A DNA stretch of 11,964 nucleotides from JACPRB01 sp964468745 (GTDB lineage Bacteria > Planctomycetota > MHYJ01 > JACPRB01), in assembly GCA_964468745.1 (NCBI GenBank), contig CAYXVY010000108.1, positions 1 through 11,964 of the forward strand. The letters run 5' to 3'. Numbering within the stretch: the stretch's first letter is position 1; each line of letters begins with the position of its first letter. The notes beneath the pieces were generated by a model. The model did no database searches. It was not told where the DNA came from and saw only the letters and a program-made list of their open reading frames with translations. Both the position numbers and the translations under genes were made by a program. Shown piece by piece: positions 6,130-11,964 of this stretch.

Positions 6130-7020
6130 ATGAAGCACACGCTGCTGACCCTGGCCGCCCTGACGGCGGCTTCGATCGCGGTCGCGCAGGACGCGCGCGG
6201 CGGAAAACTCGAGTGGCGGACTGATGTCGACCAAGCGCTGAAGGAGGCGCTGCGCGACAAGCGCCCCGTCATGCTCTACGTCACGGACGACAACTGACCC
6301 GCCGATCGCGCAATGGACGCAGGTGCGTTCACCGATCTCCGCGTAATCGACGCCGCGCGCCCCTTCATGCGCGTGCTGGCCAACTGCACGAGCCGCAAGG
6401 AGGGAGACTGGGCCCTCATGCGCCGGTACGGCGCGAAGGTGTTTCCAACGATCGTGTACCTCGATCCAGCGGGTGACGTGGTCGAACTCGTCACCGGGCT
6501 ACGCGACGCTGAGGACGTCCGCGACACGCTCGTGCGGCTGTGGGACAGATTCATCCCGAAGCCAGAGCGTCTCCGCGCGCTGCTGGCCCGCGTGCCCGAC
6601 TTCGAAGCGTGGATCACGAAGCGCATGCGTCAATTGGAGGACGGCAATCTCGAGACGCGCGACAGCGCCGCCACGGATTTGCGGAGCTTGAAGGCCGCCC
6701 TTGAGACTGCGCTCGCCATCGCGGCGGAGTCCCAGGACGCGGACGTGCGCGCGCGGGCCCAGGATCTGCTCCGTCCGCCGGAGCGGAAGCCCCCCGTCAT
6801 CGTGCCCGTGCGTCCCTGACAAACCGTCGAGGTGGGCCCCGTGCGGGTCCGCTTTCCGGGCGAGTCCGACGATCCGCTCGTGTTCTCGATTTCGGGCATC
6901 GATGTCGATTACGTCGAGGTGGTCAACGTTCGCGGCCAGGCGATCAGGATTCGAAGCGGCCAGAAGCTGCCCGCTGGGTTCGGCACGCCCGAGAAACTCC
7001 GCATCCATCCGAGGCCGTGA
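6130..7020 (+). CDS. Secreted thioredoxin-fold protein, probable selenoprotein (in-frame TGA at residue 56; second TGA at 230)
   Basis: GGAGGTG (6118-6124) six bases before the ATG and a signal peptide (MKHTLLTLAALTAASIAVA) define the start. The thioredoxin fold runs through DVDQALKEALRDKRPVMLYV, the active-site segment TDDN-TGA-PAD, and YGAKVFPTIVYLDPAG (cis-Pro106). Counting from Pro-Val of beta-strand 2, the TGA (6295-6297) falls without gaps on the first Cys of the CxxC of thioredoxin; the second Cys is Asp59. The same frame continues with GC-rich codons, so there is no frameshift. A hairpin fitting bacterial SECIS rules follows. Residues ~180-222 form a HEAT-like helical segment (LETRDSAATDLRSL, DADVRARAQDLL). 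A second TGA at 6817-6819 is followed by 67 more codons in frame. A pseudogene or stop readthrough is the alternative. It is the first gene of the regulator operon; the next gene starts five bases after its end. Confidence 0.6.
6295..6331 (+). promoter_or_regulatory. Candidate bacterial SECIS element for the TGA at 6295-6297
   Basis: Downstream of the TGA, 6314-6320 (TGGACGC) pairs with 6325-6331 (GCGTTCA) in a 7-bp stem with one G-U pair. It closes a four-base loop, AGGT (6321-6324). From the TGA to the loop is 23 nt, inside the accepted 16-37 nt, and a G is in the first two loop positions as bacterial SECIS rules require. E. coli fdhF likewise presents GCAGGU at its loop. GATC 6304-6307 and GATC 6334-6337 could extend the stem below an internal loop. 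GC-rich DNA forms hairpins easily, so the weight comes from position and loop together. Confidence 0.55.
6817..6853 (+). promoter_or_regulatory. Possible second SECIS-like hairpin after TGA 6817-6819
   Basis: Positions 6831-6839 (GGTGGGCCC) pair with 6845-6853 (GGGTCCGCT), including three G-U pairs, around the loop CGTGC (6840-6844). The loop starts 20 nt after the TGA and has G in its second position, so the geometry also fits bacterial SECIS rules. The same bases contain a Shine-Dalgarno-like GAGGTG (6829-6834) six bases before a GTG at 6841, which offers a competing reading. Confidence 0.3.
6820..7020 (+). other. C-terminal beta-rich segment after the second TGA, or a separate small gene from GTG 6841
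   Basis: These 66 sense codons continue the frame of the thioredoxin-like gene without interruption and keep its GC-rich third positions, so they are coding DNA. The product is rich in beta-branched residues (VEVGPVRVRF, VDYVEVVNVRGQAIRI) and ends GTPEKLRIHPRP before TGA 7018-7020. One reading is a C-terminal domain reached by decoding the second TGA. The other is an independent 59-residue protein starting at GTG 6841 behind GAGGTG. No signal peptide is present in the second case. I do not recognise the segment. Confidence 0.5.
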
Positions 7021-7025
7021 GTACA

Positions 7026-7643
7026 ATGTCAGCCGTGACCCGATTCATCGTGCTCACATTGCTGCTGGAGCCCACCGTGTGGAACTTCGACACCGACGCC
7101 GCCGACAAGGAACCCGCGGGATTCGAATTCGCGACGACCGCCCAGTCGCCGGCCGGTAAATGGCTCGTCAAGAAAGACGGCGGATCGAACGTGCTCGCAC
7201 AGGTGGACACGGACAAGAGCGACCGGCGTTTCGCGATGGCCGTCGTCAAGGACGCCGTCTTCAAGAACGTGCGGCTGTCCGTGCGAGCCAGGCCCGTGTC
7301 CGGAGAAGTGGACCAGGCGGCGGGACTCGTGTGGCGATACAAGGACGCGGACAATTACTACGTCGCGCGCTCGAACGTGCTCGAGAGCAACGTCCGGCTG
7401 TATCGCGTCGTCAACGGCAGCCGCATCAAGTTCGCCGGCAAGGAAGAGATCAAGCTCAAGACGGGCGACTGGCAGACGCTGAAGATCGAGCACAAGGGCG
7501 CGGCCATCCGCGTCACCCTGAACGACGAGAAGGTGATCGAGACGGAGGACAAGACGTTCGCCGATGCAGGCAGGGTCGGAGTCTGGATCAAGTCCGACTC
7601 GGTTACGCAGTTCGACGATCTGTCCGCTGAGGAGTTGGAATGA
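7026..7643 (+). CDS. LamG-like / DUF1080-type (3-keto-disaccharide hydrolase fold) protein
   Basis: A 205-residue protein with a concanavalin-type beta-sandwich of the DUF1080/PF06439-like class. It has WNFDTDAADKEPAGFEF at the front, then KNVRLSVRARPVSGEVDQAAGLVWRYKDADNYYVARSN in the core. The end is GDWQTLKIEHKGAAIRVTLN and AGRVGVWIKSDSVTQFDDL. Such domains bind or cleave glycans, but catalytic residues cannot be assigned here and a binding-only role is possible. The N-terminal hydrophobic stretch (TRFIVLTLLLEP) may be a signal peptide without a clear cleavage site. GAGG at 7011-7014 is 11 bases before the ATG at 7026; GTG 7017, overlapping the previous stop, is an alternative start. The stop overlaps the regulator's ATG (ATGA), implying translational coupling. 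Confidence 0.8.
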   Translation: MSAVTRFIVLTLLLEPTVWNFDTDAADKEPAGFEFATTAQSPAGKWLVKKDGGSNVLAQVDTDKSDRRFAMAVVKDAVFKNVRLSVRARPVSGEVDQAAGLVWRYKDADNYYVARSNVLESNVRLYRVVNGSRIKFAGKEEIKLKTGDWQTLKIEHKGAAIRVTLNDEKVIETEDKTFADAGRVGVWIKSDSVTQFDDLSAEELE

Positions 7644-8293
7644 GGGTCCTCGTCGTCGAAGACGAGAAGGACCTCGGCCGCGCGGTGAAGAAGGCGCTCG
7701 AGGAGGACGGCTACTCCTGCGACCTCACCACGGACGGCGACATGGGGCTGTTCAACTCGCAGAGCTGGGACTACGACGCGGTCGTGCTCGACATCATGCT
7801 TCCGAAGCGCGACGGGTGGAGCGTGCTGAAAACGTTGCGCGCGACGAAGAAAACGCCCGTTCTCATCCTCACGGCGAGGGACACGGTCGTCGATCGCGTC
7901 CGCGGGCTCGACGGGGGCGCCGACGACTATCTCACGAAGCCCTTCGCGCTCCAGGAATTGCTGGCGCGCGTGCGCGCGCTCATCCGTCGCTCGGCGGATC
8001 ATCCGTCGCCATTGATCGCGCTCGGCGATATCGAGATCGACACCGCCGCGCGAATCGTGAAGAAGGGCGGAAAGCCTGTGGATCTCGCACCGAAGGAGTA
8101 TGCGCTCGTCGAGCTGCTCGCTCTCAATCGCGGAAAGCTCGTGACGCGGACGACGATCTACGAGCACATTTACGACGAGGAAGAATCGACGCTGTCGAAC
8201 GTCGTCGATGTCTATATCGCGAACATCCGGCGCAAGCTCGGCCGCGATCTGATCGAGACGCGGCGCGGACACGGTTACATCGTGCATGGCTAG
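7640..8293 (+). CDS. OmpR/PhoB-family two-component response regulator
   Basis: 217 residues. The receiver domain (1-~120) has the acidic pair Glu7-Asp8, phospho-acceptor Asp51 (VVLDIMLP), Thr78 (LILTARD) and Lys100 (LTKPF). The C-terminal winged helix (~125-217) has DLAPKEYALVELLALN, then SNVVDVYIANIRRKLG and the closing GHGYIVHG, all typical of the family. GAGGAG (7629-7634) five bases before the ATG sets the start. The ATG overlaps the stop of the LamG-like gene, and the kinase gene begins eight bases before this one ends, so all are translated from one message. Family members bind tandem ~11-bp-spaced half-sites, like those found at 6034-6094. Confidence 0.96.
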   Translation: MRVLVVEDEKDLGRAVKKALEEDGYSCDLTTDGDMGLFNSQSWDYDAVVLDIMLPKRDGWSVLKTLRATKKTPVLILTARDTVVDRVRGLDGGADDYLTKPFALQELLARVRALIRRSADHPSPLIALGDIEIDTAARIVKKGGKPVDLAPKEYALVELLALNRGKLVTRTTIYEHIYDEEESTLSNVVDVYIANIRRKLGRDLIETRRGHGYIVHG

Positions 8294-9593
8294 ATCGATT
8301 CGCGTCACGCTGCTGGCGTGGTTCGGCGCCATCTTGTTCGTCGCCCTCACGGGCATGGGGGCGGCGATGTACGTGCGCCTGCGGCAATCGATGCTCGCCG
8401 AGGCGGACGCTGAGCTGCGGACTCATGCGGCGGGCATCGCGGGGGCGCTCCAGGTGCACGCGAGCGGACACTTCGAGCTCCAGTTGTCGGACGCGTATCA
8501 CGATTATTTCAATCGCGGTCCGGCCTACTTCGCCCTGTGGGATGGACAGGGTCGATCGCAGTCCACGATTCCGGCGATTCCACCTCGTCCGTCCCCGGGA
8601 GAGCGAACGCGTGGCGACGTGCGTGAGGTGACGATCGCCGGCCCGGGGGGCACGCTGATTCTCGTCGGCACGAGCATCCAGGAGAAACAGGTACTGCTGG
8701 CCGGCTTTCTGCGGACGCTCGCCGGATCCGGCTTCGCAATCCTGGTTCTCGCGCTGGCCGGGGGCGCCGTGCTTGCGCGTTGGTCGCTCGCCCCCGTCGC
8801 CCGCATCGGCGAGACTGCGGCGTCGATCTCCGCGAGCGAACTGTCGCGTCGCATCGACGTGTCGGATGTCCCGGCCGAGCTGGCGCCGGTCGCGAAGACA
8901 TTGAACGAAGCCTTCGACCGACTGGAACAGGCGTTCGGACGACAGGCGCGCTTCACCGGTGACGCCTCGCACGAGTTACGGACGCCGCTGTCGATCCTGA
9001 TGACGCAGATGGAGCTGGCGTTGCGGAAGCGGCGGTCGGCCGACGAGTATGAAGAGATGCTGACGACGTGCGTCCGCGCGGCGCGGCGGATGCAGTCGGT
9101 GATCGAGGGGTTGTTGATGCTGGCGCGTGCCGATGCGAAGGAGTTGAACCTGGCGCGCGAGCAGCTGGATCTGAAACCGCTCGTCGAGGAGGCCGTCGCG
9201 GAAATGCGGCCGCTGGCGGCTGAGCACAGCATCACGCTGGGCGTCCACGCGGAGACGACGGTCATGACGGGAGACCGCGACCGGTGGCGCGATGTCGTGA
9301 CCAATCTCGTCACGAACGCGATCCGCTACAACAAGGCCGGAGGCAGGGTGGATGTCACGCTTAAGGACCGGGCGCTGACGGTCGCGGATACCGGCATCGG
9401 CATTCCCGAAGCAGATCAGCCCCACGTTTTCGAGCGCTTCTACCGTGTGGACAAGGCGCGGTCGCGCGATGCGGGCGGCACCGGTCTCGGCCTGGCGATC
9501 GCGAAGTCGATCGTTGAGGCGCACGGCGGCGCCATCTCGTTCACGAGTCGCGAGGGAACCGGAACGACGTTTGTAGTCCGCTTGCCGGCTTGA
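8286..9593 (+). CDS. Sensor histidine kinase (HAMP-HisKA-HATPase)
   Basis: 435 residues, an inner-membrane kinase partnered with the preceding regulator. Two membrane segments (~8-30 and ~138-165) flank a periplasmic loop of about 105 residues with no domain I recognise. A HAMP region follows (~166-218, LAPVARIGETAASISASELSRRI). The H-box is ASHELRTPLSI with phospho-acceptor His229. The N-box is NLVTNAIRYNKAGG (Asn340, Asn344), then VADTGIGIP, ERFYRVDKARS and GGTGLGLAIAKSIVEAHGG. All catalytic motifs are intact. The ATG at 8286 lies inside the regulator's last codons and has no good Shine-Dalgarno, so it probably depends on coupling. The overall plan resembles metal- or envelope-stress kinases of the CusS/BaeS type, but the stimulus is not visible. 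Confidence 0.96.
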   Translation: MARSIRVTLLAWFGAILFVALTGMGAAMYVRLRQSMLAEADAELRTHAAGIAGALQVHASGHFELQLSDAYHDYFNRGPAYFALWDGQGRSQSTIPAIPPRPSPGERTRGDVREVTIAGPGGTLILVGTSIQEKQVLLAGFLRTLAGSGFAILVLALAGGAVLARWSLAPVARIGETAASISASELSRRIDVSDVPAELAPVAKTLNEAFDRLEQAFGRQARFTGDASHELRTPLSILMTQMELALRKRRSADEYEEMLTTCVRAARRMQSVIEGLLMLARADAKELNLAREQLDLKPLVEEAVAEMRPLAAEHSITLGVHAETTVMTGDRDRWRDVVTNLVTNAIRYNKAGGRVDVTLKDRALTVADTGIGIPEADQPHVFERFYRVDKARSRDAGGTGLGLAIAKSIVEAHGGAISFTSREGTGTTFVVRLPA

Positions 9594-9611
9594 TCGCGGT
9601 CGGCGGTTTGC

Positions 9612-9634
9612 CTTCGCCCCGTTCACGGGTGAAG
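9612..9634 (+). terminator. Stem-loop after the kinase gene, possible terminator
   Basis: CTTCGCCC (9612-9619) pairs with GGGTGAAG (9627-9634), eight pairs with one G-U, around a seven-base loop (CGTTCAC). It lies 18 bp after the kinase stop. There is no T-tract on either side, so a factor-independent terminator is uncertain. It could also serve the tRNA transcript arriving from the opposite strand. Confidence 0.3.
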
Positions 9635-9676
9635 AGTCGCCCGCGCACGGTCCCCGGTTCGCCCGAGAGTATCAGG

Positions 9677-9752
9677 TGGTGGACCTGAAGGGGTTCGAAC
9701 CCTCGGCCTCGTGAATGCCATTCACGCGCTCTCCCAACTGAGCTACAGGCCC
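9677..9752 (-). tRNA. tRNA-Ala (anticodon GGC)
   Basis: The minus strand folds into a complete 76-nt cloverleaf. The acceptor stem GGGCCTG/CAGGTCC contains the G3-U70 pair that identifies alanine tRNAs. The D arm is GCTC-AGTTGGGA-GAGC and the anticodon stem CGTGA/TCACG surrounds loop ATGGCAT (anticodon GGC, reading GCC). The T arm is GAGGG-TTCGAAC-CCCTT. The 3' CCA is encoded after discriminator A73. Confidence 0.97.
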
Positions 9753-9778
9753 ACATGATCCTCGGGGGGAGCGGTGAG

Positions 9779-9807
9779 ATTGTAGGGAGAGTCTACGAAC
9801 GTCGCAA
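9779..9807 (-). promoter_or_regulatory. Promoter of tRNA-Ala
   Basis: On the minus strand TTGCGA (9807-9802) and TACAAT (9784-9779) are separated by 17 bp and match the -35/-10 consensus at 4/6 and 5/6. Transcription would begin about 20 nt before the mature tRNA. The -35 lies in the last codons of the upstream gene, which ends at 9793. Confidence 0.65.
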
Positions 9808-10545
9808 GATCATCCGCAACCCAACCACGAGCACCGCCAGGACGAGGCTGCTCACGATTACGAACGTCCAGTCGGTCTTCGCGGACACCTCGCGCCCCAC
9901 CGCTTTCGCGGGCTCCACCACAAGCTGCTTCACGCCCGCGATGTACGGCTCCGGATCATTGAGAAACGCCGCCAGCAGGGCCGCACCGAAGACGACCCCC
10001 TTGTTGCGCCAGAGAAACGCGCACGCCCGATCGCCGAATTTCTCGACCACCCCCATGACCGCCGACGCACGACCCGATCGCGCGATCATCGGCGACACTC
10101 CCGCGAGCTGCACCGCGCCATCCGCACTCAACGCGCTCGCGACACGAATCCCCTGATCGCCCAGCTCCGTCGCGATCCGTCCGCCCGCCCCCGGATGACG
10201 AAGCATCAGCTCGACCGCCTCGTCACCGTAGCGCGCGTACATCGACACCGCCGTCGCGCCATCGTCCGCGAGCAGCCGCGCGCCATCGTCGCCCCAGCGG
10301 GCGATCAGCCGCGCGCCCGACGCGCCGTGCGTCTCGACCGCGTGCAATCCCGCCCGCGGACCCACGCGACGGATCGCGATCACCGCGTCCTCGCCTGCGT
10401 TTTCGATTGCCCGCACGATCCGCGGCTCCATCGCCTCGACCGTCTCGCGCGCCCACCTCGTCTCGACGTAGCGAACGAGTTCCTGCGCAGCCCGACGGAC
10501 AGCGGCGCCTTGAGCCACCAGAAGCACGGCGAGCAAAACGTTCAT
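9793..10545 (-). CDS. Hypothetical Ala/Gly-rich membrane protein, second of a pair
   Basis: 250 residues, not recognised. A hydrophobic N-terminus (MNVLLAVLLVAQGAAV) may be a signal peptide or anchor. Next comes a long charged helical region with loosely repeated units (GASGARLIARWGDDGARLLADDGATAVSMYARYGDEAVELM) that look like diverged helical repeats. A weak hydrophobic stretch (VVFGAALLAAFL) and a clear C-terminal membrane helix (TFVIVSSLVLAVLVVGLRMIL) ending in RRS follow. The ATG at 10545 overlaps the stop of the preceding gene by four bases (ATGA) and has GAGGAG (plus-strand 10552-10557) six bases upstream. The two products are therefore made together and probably act together at the membrane. 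Confidence 0.75.
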   Translation of the reverse strand: MNVLLAVLLVAQGAAVRRAAQELVRYVETRWARETVEAMEPRIVRAIENAGEDAVIAIRRVGPRAGLHAVETHGASGARLIARWGDDGARLLADDGATAVSMYARYGDEAVELMLRHPGAGGRIATELGDQGIRVASALSADGAVQLAGVSPMIARSGRASAVMGVVEKFGDRACAFLWRNKGVVFGAALLAAFLNDPEPYIAGVKQLVVEPAKAVGREVSAKTDWTFVIVSSLVLAVLVVGLRMILRRS

Positions 10546-11399
10546 TGCAGACTCCTCTCAACGGAGATGGCGATTGCGGATTCCTGCCGGTCAACGTGTT
10601 CAAGCCACGTGTTCGCCAACCCCTTGATGACCGCATCCACCGCCTTGCGCCGCAGCGCGACGAGCTCCGCATGCACGTGCATCCGCGCCGCGTCCTCGCA
10701 TGCCTCGCCCACCAGCGCGTCGATCACGATCGCAACCACGACCCCGATGACCAGCGACGCCCCGGCGTTCCACCATGAGTTCGCCGCACAGACTCCGAGC
10801 GCCGCGAGCGCCATCCCCGTCCCGATCGTCGCCGCCTCGCTCCCCGCGATCGATACGATGTTCATCGTCGTGTCCGTGTGGACGAGCGAAGCCAGGTCGG
10901 CCCGGATCGCCGTCTCGAAACGCTCGAACTCGAGCTGCGGCGCATGAATGCGCACCAGCGCGTGCACGTCCGCGATCGTGCGGTTCTCACTGGCCGCCGC
11001 CGCATACGCGAAGTCGCCGCGCACCGGCGCCAATACGTCGAGCTCGAAGTCGGATGCTCGCATCACGGCGCGATCAAACGTACGGCGGACGTGCCGTTCG
11101 TAATCGTCGCGACTCCAGAACGTCGCGCGCCACTTCCCTCTCCAGCCGAACAGCTCGTCGACGAAGCCGTCGACCCGCGCGAAGCGCACCGCGAAGAACT
11201 TCTCGACCCGCGCGGACGCGAGGTCGAGCGCCGGGTTGATGTCGGCCGCGTGGGATCGTACGACCGTTCGCGCTTCCGCGACGACGCGGGGGATATCGAC
11301 GCGCGGCGCAGCGGGCGGGGGCGGCGGCGCCGCCACCGTCACGGGAGGGGCGGGCTTGTGGCATGCCGCGAGCAACAGGACCGGGACAAACCATCTCAC
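10542..11399 (-). CDS. Hypothetical lipoprotein with glycine-rich membrane hairpin, first of a pair
   Basis: 285 residues, not recognised. It starts with GTG at 11399 behind a weak AAAGG. The N-terminus MRWFVPVLLLAAC is a good lipoprotein signal with a lipobox, followed by a proline-rich linker (~13-32) and a mostly helical domain (~35-180) rich in Arg and Phe. Residues ~180-235 hold two small-residue-rich hydrophobic segments (SIAGSEAATIGTGMALAALG and NAGASLVIGVVVAIVIDALVG), which could be a membrane hairpin. The C-terminal helix is charged. It overlaps the next gene by four bases. A periplasm-facing role together with that gene's product is inference. Confidence 0.75.
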   Translation of the reverse strand: MRWFVPVLLLAACHKPAPPVTVAAPPPPPAAPRVDIPRVVAEARTVVRSHAADINPALDLASARVEKFFAVRFARVDGFVDELFGWRGKWRATFWSRDDYERHVRRTFDRAVMRASDFELDVLAPVRGDFAYAAAASENRTIADVHALVRIHAPQLEFERFETAIRADLASLVHTDTTMNIVSIAGSEAATIGTGMALAALGVCAANSWWNAGASLVIGVVVAIVIDALVGEACEDAARMHVHAELVALRRKAVDAVIKGLANTWLEHVDRQESAIAISVERSLQ

Positions 11400-11412
11400 G
11401 CGCCTTTGACGA

Positions 11413-11431
11413 AAGAAACACCCAGTTTCTT
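11413..11431 (-). other. Stem-loop in the leader of the lipoprotein gene
   Basis: A perfect 7-bp inverted repeat, AAGAAAC/GTTTCTT, around a five-base loop lies 13 bases upstream of the GTG start at 11399. It is AT-rich in otherwise GC-rich DNA. It may be a leader structure or chance; no function can be assigned. Confidence 0.3.
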
Positions 11432-11436
11432 AGATA

Positions 11437-11680
11437 AACGCCGAGGTCGCGAAGGACAGCAGGAGAGGCCGCAGAACCGAAATGCGCCGCGGAGAAATCG
11501 GAAAGAGCGGATTAACACCGAGGGAGCAGAGGAATCAGAGAGGACATTCTTGGGGAGGAAACTTTCTTGGCAACTTGGCGGCACTCCGCATCAACGCGAG
11601 AATATGAAAGGAGGCCGCAGTTCCCCACCAGGAGAAACTCTGCGGCCTCTCGGGTTCTTCTTCTGCGATCTCGGCGTTAA
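11437..11680. repeat. Three copies of a degenerate intergenic repeat, two direct and one inverted
   Basis: Copy 1 (11437-11475, +) starts AACGCCGAGGTCGC and ends GAGAGGCCGCAGA. Copy 2 (11512-11543, +) starts TTAACACCGAGGGAGCAGAG and ends AGAGAGG. Copy 3 (11639-11680, minus) starts TTAACGCCGAGATCGCAGA and ends GAGAGGCCGCAGA. Copies 1 and 3 share 9-, 4- and 13-base identical blocks. This resembles the purine-rich CGCAGAG-type repeats often seen between genes in GC-rich soil bacteria. Apart from these repeats and the stem-loop at 11413-11431, I see no gene between 11400 and 11687. Confidence 0.6.
11611..11649 (-). terminator. Hairpin, possible terminator of the delta-60-repeat gene
   Basis: A perfect 10-bp inverted repeat, GAGGCCGCAG (11611-11620) and CTGCGGCCTC (11640-11649), has a 19-base loop. 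On the minus strand it is followed by CTTTCATATTCT, moderately T-rich, about 40 bases after the stop of the gene at 11688. It coincides with part of repeat copy 3, so it may be a repeat by-product. Confidence 0.4.
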
Positions 11681-11687
11681 GCCGTCG

Positions 11688-11964
11688 TTAGTCGAAGCGC
11701 GCCTCCAGCCGCCACGTGTTCGTCGAGAATCCCGCGACGAATACCACGCCCCCCGATTGGATCACGTCGCGCGACACATCTTCGTCCGTCGTGGGATCGC
11801 TTAAAACGACGCCCCCCGTACCGAACGCCGCGTCGAGGGTGAGATCGATCGCGCTGCGCTTCTCGATGCGCCAGCGCGTGTCGCTGCCCCACCCGGCCAC
11901 GCCGTCCATACCGGTCACGTAGAGCGCCGTGCCCACCTTGAAAATCGAGCCCTTCGTCATGTCG
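11688..11964 (-). CDS. Delta-60 repeat (DUF5122-like) protein, 5' end outside window
   Basis: The last 92 residues of a protein whose frame stays open to the window edge; the ATG at 11960 is not a convincing start because Asp precedes it in frame and no ribosome site is visible within the four bases left. The segment IDLTLDAAFGTGGVVLSDPTTDEDVSRDV followed by GGVVFVAGFSTNTWRLEARF follows the delta-60 pattern (D-x-x-FG-x-GG-V, then GG-x-x-V-x-G, W/F-x-L-x-R-F). Such repeats form beta-propeller-like blades in secreted or surface proteins. The frame ends with TAA shortly after the last unit. Confidence 0.75.
   Translation of the reverse strand, partial: DMTKGSIFKVGTALYVTGMDGVAGWGSDTRWRIEKRSAIDLTLDAAFGTGGVVLSDPTTDEDVSRDVIQSGGVVFVAGFSTNTWRLEARFD

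Noticed and set aside
6295..6297. Frameshift or general TGA reassignment as explanation for the interrupted gene
   Set aside because: Both halves are in the same frame, so no indel is involved. Other genes here (4471, 7643, 9593) end sensibly at TGA, so TGA is not a general sense codon. A point-mutation pseudogene remains possible.
11396..11584. 62-residue minus-strand ORF in the spacer
   Set aside because: It lies over the degenerate purine-rich repeats. Its Ser/Arg/Leu composition is what such repeats give when translated, and no ribosome site is apparent.
1..11964. CRISPR array, insertion sequence or prophage
   Set aside because: No regularly spaced identical repeats, no transposase or integrase motifs, and no phage structural genes were seen.

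Overview
The window is very GC-rich, with strong G/C preference at third codon positions. It encodes an extracytoplasmic thioredoxin-like protein, a Tat-exported superoxide dismutase, an ethylbenzene-dehydrogenase-type (EB_dh) haem-domain protein, a DUF72 protein, a long WD40 protein and a delta-60-repeat protein. This mix suggests a Gram-negative soil or sediment bacterium, most likely Acidobacteriota. That placement is inference from gene content, since no marker gene is present.

Layout, left to right. (1) The 3' part of a WD40 double-propeller gene (1-1998, +) is followed by a DUF72/YecE gene (2034-2861, +). (2) A small outer-membrane beta-barrel gene (2914-3489, -) is divergent from an AraC-Ogt type alkylation repair gene (3623-4471, +). 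The repair gene runs 47 bp tail-to-tail into the next gene. (3) A minus-strand operon holds an EB_dh-domain protein (5117-5983) followed by a Tat-exported Fe/Mn superoxide dismutase (4425-5108). (4) Divergent from it is a plus-strand four-gene operon: a secreted thioredoxin-fold protein (6130-7020), a LamG/DUF1080-like protein (7026-7643), an OmpR-family response regulator (7640-8293) and a sensor histidine kinase (8286-9593). (5) A tRNA-Ala(GGC) with a good promoter (minus strand) follows. (6) Next come two overlapping genes for membrane proteins of unknown function (9793-11399, -). (7) A 288-bp spacer carries three copies of a degenerate repeat, and the window ends in a 5'-truncated delta-60-repeat gene (11688-11964, -).

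The most notable part is regions 3 and 4. The thioredoxin-fold reading frame is interrupted by an in-frame TGA exactly where the nucleophilic Cys of the CxxC motif should be. Beyond it the same frame continues through the cis-Pro motif (FPT). A hairpin with an AGGU loop lies 23 nt after the TGA, within the spacing and loop rules for bacterial SECIS elements. I read this as a probable selenoprotein. A second in-frame TGA (6817-6819), also followed by a compatible hairpin, may be another Sec codon or the true stop.

Between the two divergent operons lies an 18-bp inverted repeat (16/18 matches). Each arm is itself a direct repeat of two half-sites, TTCAC-N6-TTAAG. A candidate -10 box lies exactly 10 bp outside each arm. 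This resembles how PhoB/OmpR-family regulators bind, so the regulator encoded here may control both operons, including its own. Together the genes look like an envelope redox or oxidative-stress module: periplasmic SOD, a haem-domain lipoprotein, a secreted Sec-thioredoxin and a two-component sensor. The module's function is inference.
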